The notes under the pieces: model-generated
The model's database searches: none
Seen by the model: only the letters and a program-made list of their open reading frames with translations
What the model was told of the DNA's origin: nothing
Part shown: one piece after another, positions 15,625-22,293 of the stretch
How positions within the stretch are numbered: position 1 is the stretch's first letter
Layout of the letters: each line of letters begins with the position of its first letter
NCBI GenBank assembly: GCA_034435315.1
Contig: DAOTYB010000160.1
Coordinates: 1-22,416, forward strand
Reading direction: 5' to 3'
Length of the DNA stretch: 22,416 nucleotides
From: VGOB01 sp034435315
GTDB taxonomy: Bacteria > Chloroflexota > Anaerolineae > UBA4142
Program-made: the position numbers and the translations under genes

Positions 15625-17673
15625 TCACATCACTATCCAGCGCGCGATACCGCCGATGAACACGGCCACTGCGATCGTGAACGCCGAGATGCTCAGCGCG
15701 GCGTGCCAGCCCAGTTCTTTTTGCAACACGGCAATCGTTGCTACACAAGGAATGTAGAGCGTGTTGACCAGCGCATAGACGAACAATTGTTGCGCGCTCA
15801 TAAACGCGAGGATGTCCTCCCCACTCGCACCGTACTGCACGATTGCCAGTGCCAGCAAGAATTGCAGTGCCAGTTCTTTACGCAGCGTCGCAAAGATCAA
15901 CGTCAAGCCAGCCACAGCCGGCAAACCCAGCCAGCCCTCGACGATGGGCGCGAGCGGTGCAGTGAACAGCCAGACGATTTCGGTTTCGTACAACACGCCC
16001 ATCACCACACTGCCGAGCACGACGATGGGCAACGCAGTGAAGAGAAACTCGCGAAAGCGAAACCAGGTCTTGCGCGCCACCACGTACGCCGTCGGTACAC
16101 GAAAGGGGAACATCTCCATCACCAGATCATCGGAGCGTCCCGGGAGTAAACGCGTCAAACCGAGACCGCTGAGAATGATGACCGCAAGCGCGATGAGCAA
16201 AATGGCCGCGGCATAATGCCACCCCGCCAAAAGTGCCACGCCACCGGCAATGACCGCAATGCGCGCCGAGCACGGCGTCAGCACAATGAGCGTTGCGGCA
16301 ATCACGCGCTCGCGCCAGGTGGTCAGGACGCGCGTGCCCATAATCGCGGGCACATTGCAACCGGCGCCGGCGAGAAGCAAAATCACTGCGCGTCCGTGCA
16401 AGCCCAGGCGTTTCATCAACGCATCCACCAAAAAGGCGAGCGAATTCATATAGCCACTGTCTTCGAGGAGAGCCAGCAGCGCGTAAAACAACAACACGTA
16501 CGGCAAGCCGATTTCCAGCGCCGCGGCGATACCGCCATCCAGTCCCCACAGCGCGATTTTGCCCAGCGTACCTTCCCCCAGCGTCGCTGCCACGATACTT
16601 TGAATCATCGGCGAAACGTTAGCGCTCCAGAATTCTGCAAACACCTCTGCCAGCGCGCCACCCACGCCGAACAAAAAGCCAAATAGCGCGACCAATACGG
16701 CGATGAGAATGGGCACACCGGGGAAGGGTTGAATGGACCAGCGCCACAATTTAGCGGCGAACGATTCGCACGTGTCGCGCTGGCATTGCGCCTCCTGGGC
16801 GATGGCTTGTGCCAGCGCGTGGCGCGCGCGCGGCAAGTGCAAATCGAGCGGTTCGCCCACGCGCGCTTCGATCGCCGCGCTCAGTTCTCGCGCTCGCGCC
16901 AGCACGTCGGCGCCGCGGGGTAACTGTTCCACCGCGCGCGTGATGTCGGCATCGCGTTCCAGCAGCAAAATCGCCAGCGCGCGCGGGTTCAAGTGGTACG
17001 GCGTCTCGGTGAGGAGCGCGCGAATCGTTCGCGCGAGCGCATCAATCGCGCGTTCGATTTCTGGGTCGTACCGCACCGCGTTGCTGGGTTCGTGCGGCTG
17101 CGTGGCGGTCTGGAGTAACTCTGCAATCCCGTGTCCGCGCGTAGCAATCGTTGGCACGACTGCTACACCGAGCGCGCGCGCGAGTTTCGTCGCATCAATC
17201 GTAATGCCCGCGCGCGTGGCTTCGTCCACCAGATTCAACGCGACGACGAGCGGGATACCCAGATCGAGGTACTGCAAGATGAGATAGAGGTTGCGTTCCA
17301 GATTCGTGGCATCGGCAATTGCGACGAGAGTATTGGGTGGATGCTCCAACACCGCCTGACGTGCAACGCGCTGGTCTTCGCTCTGCGCTCCCAGTGCGTA
17401 GGTGCCGGGTAAATCCACGACGCCGATACGCAAACCCTGCCAGCGCATCTCGCCGACATTCAAGGCAACGGTCTTGCCCGGATAATTTGCAGTAACGGTG
17501 TGCGCGCCGGTCAGACGATTGAACAAGGACGATTTGCCGACGTTGGGATTGCCGGCGAGTGCAATTGTCCAATCGGTATGCTCCTGTGATGGACGATACC
17601 GCGTGGGCTGTTCGCCACAGCGAGAACAATGAGGACACGATTCGATGGTCCGGGAAGACACCGTAGCCAGCAT
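15625..17673 (-). CDS. feoB: Ferrous iron transport protein FeoB
   Basis: A 682-residue inner-membrane Fe(II) transporter. The N-terminal G domain shows G1 GNPNVGKSS at 41-49, the switch region NYPGKT at 63-68, G3 DLPG at 87-90 and G4 NLVD at 147-150. After a helical spacer come about eight membrane helices arranged as two inverted Gate regions, with AGAGCNVPAIMGTR and LTPCSARIAVIAGG carrying the conserved cysteines, and TLRKELALQFLLALAI in the second half. Before the G domain there is an extra CPHCSRCG motif (C13, C16, C19), a possible metal site. The start lies 3 nt after the stop of the DtxR-type regulator, so they form one operon. No separate feoA or feoC is seen; the regulator's third domain has the FeoA/SH3 fold. 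Confidence 0.97.
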   Translation of the reverse strand: MLATVSSRTIESCPHCSRCGEQPTRYRPSQEHTDWTIALAGNPNVGKSSLFNRLTGAHTVTANYPGKTVALNVGEMRWQGLRIGVVDLPGTYALGAQSEDQRVARQAVLEHPPNTLVAIADATNLERNLYLILQYLDLGIPLVVALNLVDEATRAGITIDATKLARALGVAVVPTIATRGHGIAELLQTATQPHEPSNAVRYDPEIERAIDALARTIRALLTETPYHLNPRALAILLLERDADITRAVEQLPRGADVLARARELSAAIEARVGEPLDLHLPRARHALAQAIAQEAQCQRDTCESFAAKLWRWSIQPFPGVPILIAVLVALFGFLFGVGGALAEVFAEFWSANVSPMIQSIVAATLGEGTLGKIALWGLDGGIAAALEIGLPYVLLFYALLALLEDSGYMNSLAFLVDALMKRLGLHGRAVILLLAGAGCNVPAIMGTRVLTTWRERVIAATLIVLTPCSARIAVIAGGVALLAGWHYAAAILLIALAVIILSGLGLTRLLPGRSDDLVMEMFPFRVPTAYVVARKTWFRFREFLFTALPIVVLGSVVMGVLYETEIVWLFTAPLAPIVEGWLGLPAVAGLTLIFATLRKELALQFLLALAIVQYGASGEDILAFMSAQQLFVYALVNTLYIPCVATIAVLQKELGWHAALSISAFTIAVAVFIGGIARWIVM

Positions 17674-17676
17674 AAT

Positions 17677-18336
17677 CTATTCCTCCTTCTTGATCCAGAT
17701 GCGCGCTGCCAGATCGCGTCCCAGCGCATAGTGTGATCGCCCCACGCGCACGAGCACCGGTCCTCCCAGAGGGGCTTGCTGTTCTACCTCGATAGACACA
17801 TTCGGTAGCAAGCCCAGCGTCGCCAGATGGCGTAGCGCGTCGCGCGTCTCGACGCTGATGCGCGTAATGATGCCGCGCGTGCGCTCGGCGCACTGAGCAA
17901 GCGAGATCAAAGATTCGTTTGGGGTCTGGCTTGTGCTGGGGATGGGATTGCCATGCGGACAAGTGGCGGGATCGCCCAACTGTGTCGCCAGCGCGTCAAC
18001 TTCTTCTGCCGAAACACGATGCTCAAGGTGATCGGCGTGTTCGTGTGCGTGGGACCAATCGAGTCCCAGCACATCGGTGGCGTGACGTTCGACGAGGCGA
18101 TGGCGGCGCAGGAGGTCGCGCGCCCGCGCGCGTCCCTCAGGGGTCAGTATGACCGTGCCCGTGCCGGTCAAGGTGATAAGTGATTGCGCGGCAAGTGCCT
18201 GCAGATGCGCCGTGGTCGTCGCGCTCCACTCGCGCGCCAGTGTTTCGGCAGTGAGGAACGTGCCGTTTTCTTCCGCGCGCGCACAGGTCAAGAGAATCAT
18301 CTCGATATTCTCGCGCTCTGAAAGAGTATCTGCCAT
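17677..18336 (-). CDS. DtxR-family metal-dependent repressor (HTH, dimerisation and FeoA-like domains)
   Basis: A 219-residue three-domain regulator. A winged HTH lies near residues 1-70, a metal-binding dimerisation domain near 72-140 (RRHRLVERHATDVLG, then HEHADHLEHRVS, then CPHGNPIP), and an SH3/FeoA-like domain near 143-216. Aligned to DtxR by eye, the ligands are H79, E83, H98, E105 and H106 with the same numbering, but position 102 is Asp instead of Cys. That could change metal preference between Fe and Mn. ATG 18336 has GGAGG 3 nt upstream, a short spacing. A consensus promoter and an inverted repeat lie directly upstream, so it probably represses its own operon, which includes feoB, when metal is plentiful. 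Confidence 0.92.
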   Translation of the reverse strand: MADTLSERENIEMILLTCARAEENGTFLTAETLAREWSATTTAHLQALAAQSLITLTGTGTVILTPEGRARARDLLRRHRLVERHATDVLGLDWSHAHEHADHLEHRVSAEEVDALATQLGDPATCPHGNPIPSTSQTPNESLISLAQCAERTRGIITRISVETRDALRHLATLGLLPNVSIEVEQQAPLGGPVLVRVGRSHYALGRDLAARIWIKKEE

Positions 18337-18346
18337 AAGCCTCCGT

Positions 18347-18370
18347 AATATCGCACAAATTCCTGATATT
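18347..18370 (-). promoter_or_regulatory. Candidate operator of the DtxR-type regulator
   Basis: AATATC at 18347-18352 and GATATT at 18365-18370 form an inverted repeat with a 12-nt spacer. It lies directly downstream of the -10 box and over the predicted transcription start, a good place for repression. It does not match the classical DtxR/IdeR or MntR box, so the link to this regulator is inferred from position only. Confidence 0.45.
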
Positions 18371-18399
18371 ATTATATGCTAACACGAATGCTTTGTCAA
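18371..18399 (-). promoter_or_regulatory. Consensus sigma-70-type promoter of the dtxR-like/feoB operon
   Basis: On the minus strand a perfect TTGACA (plus 18394-18399) and a perfect TATAAT (plus 18371-18376) are separated by 17 nt. It points at the DtxR-like gene, 35 nt before its ATG. An unregulated promoter this strong would be very active, which fits control by repression. Confidence 0.9.
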
Positions 18400-18403
18400 G
18401 GTT

Positions 18404-18500
18404 AATGATGACGGGGTGGTGGCGAGCGGCGCAGCCGCCCGCCACCATCCCGTCCTTTGACTCCCCCTCCCCGTTGAGGCGAAAATTTTTCGCCTGATGA
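18404..18500 (+). repeat. Compound hairpin element, copy 4 (truncated)
   Basis: It contains hairpin 2 (21-nt arms 18410-18430/18434-18454, GCA loop, two mismatched or wobble pairs), the same TCCTTTGACTCCCC linker as copy 1, and a short GGCGAAA/TTTCGCC hairpin at 18478-18494. Hairpin 1 and the GGGGTGGGGCT tail are missing. It sits between the dus 3' end and the -35 box of the feo operon promoter, which begins 5 nt away. Confidence 0.82.
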
Positions 18501-18517
18501 GAACGCGCGGCAAAATG

Positions 18518-19501
18518 TCACGCGGGCAGGGAACGCACGAACTCGTCTAACAGGCGTTCGAACTCGCGTACATCATTGCATAACATTAGCGCGTGACGCA
18601 AGGCAGCGGCGCCGCGTTCCCCCTGCACATAGCGATAGGCGTGTTTGCGGAACAGGATCAGTCCGCGCGTCGCGCCATAAAACTCGAGATGATGCGCCAG
18701 ATGTCGCCGCATCACGGCAATCCGTTCAGCGGGCGCGATCTGTGCGCGCTCCTGACGCGCGAAAATCCAGGGATTGCCGATAGCCGCGCGTCCAATCATC
18801 ACACCATCGCAACCGGTTTGTGCTTTGATACGCGCAATGTCTGCAACGGTTTTCACATCCCCGTTACCCAGAACCGGAATTTTCACGGCTTGTTTGATCT
18901 CCGCAATCGCGTGCCAATCGGCGGTGCCGGTGTACCCTTGTGCTCGGGTGCGCGCGTGGACGGCGATGAGACTGGCGCCCGCGTCTTGCAGGATGCGCGC
19001 CACCTCCAGATAGTTGCGGGTCTGTTCATCCCAGCCCAGACGAATTTTGGCGGAGACCGGCACGCGCAGCGCGCGCGTCAAGCGTTCCATCACGCGCGCG
19101 ATGGTGGCGGGCTGGCGTAACATCCCGGCGCCCGCGCCGCGCGCGGTGATGTCGCGCACCGGGCAACCCAGGTTCAAATCGAGGATGTCTATCCCCTCCT
19201 CCTGAATGCGCAGCGCGGCGCGCACCAGATGCTCTTCGTCGTGTCCATAGATTTGCACCACGCGCACGCGCTCGCGCGCATCGAACTGGAGTTTGCGACG
19301 CGTAATGTCATCGCGCGCGTCGAAATGCACCACACTGTCCGCGCTGATGAATTCCGTATACGACATCGCCGAACCAAATTCAGCGCAGAGCGCGCGGAAG
19401 GGCATATCGGTATAGCCGTCCATTGGCGCGAGCATCACATCGCCGTACACCGGCACCTCGCGCACGTAAAAAGTCGGAGAAGGGGTCGGCGTTTCCATCA
19501 T
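18518..19501 (-). CDS. dus: tRNA-dihydrouridine synthase
   Basis: An FMN-dependent enzyme that reduces uridine to dihydrouridine in tRNA. About 327 residues in TIM-barrel order: VMLAPMDGYTDMPFR (FMN phosphate region), VVQIYGHD, then LDLNLGCPVRDITARGAGAG with the catalytic cysteine in LNLGCP, VSAKIRLGWDE, AVHARTRAQGY, IPVLGNGDVKT and GCDGVMIGRAAIGNPWIF. It is closest by eye to the DusB/Dus1-like bacterial group; the exact target position is not assignable. ATG 19501 (followed by ATG 19498) is preferred over TTG 19519. No start has a clear ribosome-binding site. The gene is divergent from the Nudix gene, with an 80-nt gap. Downstream lies repeat copy 4. Confidence 0.93.
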   Translation of the reverse strand: MMETPTPSPTFYVREVPVYGDVMLAPMDGYTDMPFRALCAEFGSAMSYTEFISADSVVHFDARDDITRRKLQFDARERVRVVQIYGHDEEHLVRAALRIQEEGIDILDLNLGCPVRDITARGAGAGMLRQPATIARVMERLTRALRVPVSAKIRLGWDEQTRNYLEVARILQDAGASLIAVHARTRAQGYTGTADWHAIAEIKQAVKIPVLGNGDVKTVADIARIKAQTGCDGVMIGRAAIGNPWIFARQERAQIAPAERIAVMRRHLAHHLEFYGATRGLILFRKHAYRYVQGERGAAALRHALMLCNDVREFERLLDEFVRSLPA

Positions 19502-19512
19502 TTCAACATTGT

Positions 19513-19541
19513 TTGTCAAATGCAGATTTTATGAGTACAAT
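19513..19541 (+). promoter_or_regulatory. Promoter of the Nudix gene
   Basis: TTGTCA (19513-19518) and TACAAT (19536-19541) with a 17-nt spacer, each 5 of 6 to consensus. The start would be near 19548, giving a leader of about 34 nt. The -35 box lies just 11 nt upstream of the divergent dus start, so the two transcription starts are tightly packed. Confidence 0.6.
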
Positions 19542-19581
19542 CGTAACTGGAAAATAGTATGGTATCGTTGATGAGGTTGGA

Positions 19582-20127
19582 ATGGAACCCAAATTCTGTC
19601 ATCGGTGCGGCAATGCACTGGTCAAGCGTGTGGTAGATGATGGGCACACGCGCCCGGTGTGTTCCGCGTGTGGACATATTTTTTATCTCAATCCCCCGAT
19701 TGCTGCGGGTGTCATTGTCGAGCGCGAGGATGGCAAGATCGTTCTGGTGTTGCGCGGTGAAAATCCGGGCAAGGGTTTGTGGTGTTTGCCTGCCGGTTTT
19801 ATGGAGATAGACGAAACGCTCGAGCAAGCGGCGCAGCGCGAATGTCGCGAAGAGACCGGTTTGATTGTGACAACGGATGATCTGGTTGGCGTCTGGTCGT
19901 ACTTTCATCGCGAAAAAGGCACTGCTGGCGTGCTGGTGGTGTACACCGCGCACATCGTCGGCGGCGAATTGAAACCCGGCAGCGATTCGGTGGATGTCCG
20001 CTTTTTTGCGCCGGAGGAAATTCCCGAAGAGCAACTTGCCTTCTGGACGCATCGCGCGGCGCTGGCGCGCTGGCGTTCAAATGCCTATCGCACAGCCATC
20101 CGCGCGCGGGTCACTCCCACCCCATAG
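19582..20127 (+). CDS. Nudix hydrolase with N-terminal zinc ribbon
   Basis: A 181-residue protein. C6, C9, C27 and C30 (FCHRCGN, VCSACGH) form a zinc ribbon. The Nudix fold follows, with the full Nudix box GFMEIDETLEQAAQRECREE then TGL near residues 72-94 matching G-x5-E-x7-REUxEExGU. Nudix enzymes hydrolyse nucleoside diphosphates linked to another group. A zinc ribbon plus Nudix layout occurs in NudC (NADH pyrophosphatase) and in ADP-ribose pyrophosphatase-like proteins; I do not see the NudC SQPWPFP motif, so NADH is not assigned. ATG 19582 has GAGG 5 nt upstream. The last 51 nt overlap the 3' end of the convergent gamma-glutamyltransferase gene. Confidence 0.92.
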   Translation: MEPKFCHRCGNALVKRVVDDGHTRPVCSACGHIFYLNPPIAAGVIVEREDGKIVLVLRGENPGKGLWCLPAGFMEIDETLEQAAQRECREETGLIVTTDDLVGVWSYFHREKGTAGVLVVYTAHIVGGELKPGSDSVDVRFFAPEEIPEEQLAFWTHRAALARWRSNAYRTAIRARVTPTP

Positions 20128-21708
20128 CGTTCCCCCGTCATCCCGGCGAATGATTTGTCCGCGACCAAAGGTCGCGCGCGCGTAATCGCTGGTCAGCACA
20201 AGGTCGTGTCCCATCTGCGCGAGTGTCGCTATTGTTTCGGCGGGTGTGCCCTCTTCGATTTCCACGCGGCTGGCCGGCGTCGCCGTCGTCAAACAAAAAC
20301 GCGGCCGATCGAGCGCGGCTTGCGGATCAAGATCATCGTCAATCATCGCGACGATCACCTGGACGTGCCCCTGTGGTTGCATAAACCCGCCCATTACGCC
20401 AAAAGGTGCGTACAACGATCCGTCGGACTCGTGCGTGAGCATCCCCGGAATGATCGTGTGGTACGGTCGTTTGCGCGGCGCGAGCGCGTTGGGATGCTGC
20501 GCATCGAGAGAAAAGTTGTTGCCGCGATTTTGCAAGGTAAAGCCCCAGCCGCGCGGCACGATGCCGGTGCCAAAGCCCATATAGTTCGAGTTGATGAACG
20601 AGCACGCATTGCCCGCGCCATCTACCACGCAAAAGTACACCGTGTCCGATGACGCGACCGGCGCGCCGTGCGTCGTATCAAGTGTGGCGGATTGCGTACT
20701 GATGCGCGCGCGACGTGCGGCGGCGTACTTTTTCGAGAGCAAAGCGTCGAGCGGCGCGGGCGCGAATTCTGGATCGGCGACGTACCAGCGTGTATCCGCA
20801 AATGCGACGCGCAGCGCCTCGATGAGCAGGTGCCAGCGCGCCGCGCTCAGTGGCGCGTGTTGTTTCAAATCGAATCCCTCCAGCACGTTCAGCGCGATCA
20901 GCGCAGCAAGTCCCTGCCCGTTCGGCGGGCACTCCCACACGCGATAGCCGCGATACGTCGTGCTGATAGGCTCGTCCCACGTGGATTCGTGCGCGGCGAG
21001 GTCCTCCATCGTCATTACACCGCCAGCGCGTTGAACCACCTCTACGATTGCACGTGCGATTTCACCGCGATAAAACGCCGCTTTGCCTCCTTCCGCAATC
21101 GTGCGCAATGTGCGCGCCAGACCCGGATTGCGAAAGAGCTCCCCTGCACGCGGCGCGCGTCCGTCCAGCGTCAGTTCGTCTCCGTTGAGCGCGTGGCGCA
21201 GTTGGCGTTCCACTCCCCGCGCCCAGTAGTACGCCGTGAGCGGTGCGACTGGAAAACCACGCTCAGCCAGTTCGATGGCGGGCGCGAGAATATCGCACAG
21301 TGGCATCGTGCCATAGCGCGCGATCAGATCGCACCAACCCGCGCACGCGCCGGGAACAGTGATGTTGTGCGCGTGGTACGGATCGGAAATCTGATGATTG
21401 GGTGATGCGAGGTTTTGTTGTTTGATGAGATCAATCGTCAGCGCGGCGGGTGCGCGTCCGGAGCCGTTGAGCGCGGTGACGCGTTTTGTCGCCGCATCGA
21501 AATAGAGCGCGAACATATCACCGCCCAGCCCGGTCGAAGTGGGTTCGGTGACGTTGAGCGCGGCAGCCGTGGCGACGGCGGCATCTGCCGCGTTGCCACC
21601 CTGTAACAAGATTTTGAGGCCTGCTATCGTGGCAAGTGGCTGGCTGGACGCGACCATACCGTGGCGCGCCAGCACAGGGGAACGACGCGATGCAAAGGTC
21701 AAAGTCAT
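20077..21708 (-). CDS. Gamma-glutamyltransferase family protein (cytoplasmic YwrD-like type)
   Basis: About 543 residues of the Ntn-hydrolase gamma-glutamyltransferase family, which act on glutathione or other gamma-glutamyl compounds after self-cleavage at a threonine. Motifs: GMVASSQPLAT, GGNAADAAVATAAALNVTEP, TGLGGDMFALY, the cleavage and nucleophile site near residue 356 in SSDTVYFCVVD, GNACSFINSNYMGFGTGIVP, and the C-terminal GGSDPRADGCAIGI. No signal peptide is present, so it is probably cytoplasmic like YwrD-type members. ATG 21708 is preferred to GTG 21720 because GAGG then lies 6 nt upstream. The C-terminus is family-typical up to its stop, so the 51-nt overlap with the Nudix gene is real coding on both strands. 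Repeat copy 5 begins 30 nt upstream of the start. Confidence 0.93.
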   Translation of the reverse strand: MTLTFASRRSPVLARHGMVASSQPLATIAGLKILLQGGNAADAAVATAAALNVTEPTSTGLGGDMFALYFDAATKRVTALNGSGRAPAALTIDLIKQQNLASPNHQISDPYHAHNITVPGACAGWCDLIARYGTMPLCDILAPAIELAERGFPVAPLTAYYWARGVERQLRHALNGDELTLDGRAPRAGELFRNPGLARTLRTIAEGGKAAFYRGEIARAIVEVVQRAGGVMTMEDLAAHESTWDEPISTTYRGYRVWECPPNGQGLAALIALNVLEGFDLKQHAPLSAARWHLLIEALRVAFADTRWYVADPEFAPAPLDALLSKKYAAARRARISTQSATLDTTHGAPVASSDTVYFCVVDGAGNACSFINSNYMGFGTGIVPRGWGFTLQNRGNNFSLDAQHPNALAPRKRPYHTIIPGMLTHESDGSLYAPFGVMGGFMQPQGHVQVIVAMIDDDLDPQAALDRPRFCLTTATPASRVEIEEGTPAETIATLAQMGHDLVLTSDYARATFGRGQIIRRDDGGTLWGGSDPRADGCAIGI

Positions 21709-21738
21709 CGGTGACCTCACGCGCGAAAGATAATTCGT

Positions 21739-21924
21739 ACTCCCATTTCCCTGCTATCTTTGCAAAGCGGGGAGAGCAGGGAGAAAATGGGAGGAGGGGA
21801 GTGGGCGGGCGGCGAAGCCGCCCGCCCACTCCCCCATTCCCCAGTTCTCCCTCCCCACGCCGCTCTACGGCGTGGGGAGGGGGCTAGGGGGTGGGGCTAT
21901 TTCGCAATGGATAGGACGGCTGAG
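21739..21924 (+). repeat. Compound hairpin element, copy 5
   Basis: Hairpin 1 pairs CTCCCATTT with AAATGGGAG and CCCTGCT with AGCAGGG. Hairpin 2 has a perfect 18-bp stem at 21796-21813/21817-21834 with a GAA loop. Hairpin 3 has a perfect 14-bp stem at 21849-21862/21868-21881. The tail has GGGGGTGGGGCT, then TTCGCAATGGATAGGACGGC, ending TGAG. It lies upstream of the gamma-glutamyltransferase gene. Confidence 0.85.
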
Positions 21925-22130
21925 TTGGGGCGAAAAATCTTTCGCCCCCACCAAGCGGAAAAAACTTTTGCATGGTTAGTGGCTGAGTAGTTATCACCAC
22001 TGCAGAAAACGCTCCTCGAAACGCGACTTGATGGTCAAGGATACGCGCATTCAAAAAGTTTGTGCCCGTGCGGTGCAACTCGCAGTTGCATTTTAAGCAA
22101 AGTGTCTGGGATGTCAAAGCCCTAGTCCTC
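21925..22130. other. Gene-free spacer with small hairpins
   Basis: No credible gene. A perfect 9-bp hairpin GGGGCGAAA/TTTCGCCCC lies at 21927-21948, the same module found inside copies 1 and 4. A 7-bp hairpin TGCAACT/AGTTGCA lies at 22074-22090. The rest shows no recognisable feature. Confidence 0.6.
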
Positions 22131-22293
22131 GGGTGCATTTCAGTTTGGGGGCAAGTTGGGGCGACTGCAAGTCGCAGCAAGCCACAGCCATGCCGACCTG
22201 CGCCGGCAAAAGATGTTGTCCGCGCAGGTGGACATCGCTCTGCGTTGCGGCAAATTCATTTGCACAGATTTGCCCCGAATGTGAAATGCACCC
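22131..22293. mobile_element. Small element with terminal inverted repeats
   Basis: GGGTGCATTTCA (22131-22142) and TGAAATGCACCC (22282-22293) are exact inverted ends; pairing continues with mismatches through GGGGCAA/TTGCCCC. Inside are hairpins GCGACT/AGTCGC (22161-22175), ACCTGCGC/GCGCAGGT (22196-22229) and GCAAAT/ATTTGC (22250-22263). No protein is encoded. The left end recurs inverted at 3978-3999. No clear target duplication is seen. Confidence 0.65.
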
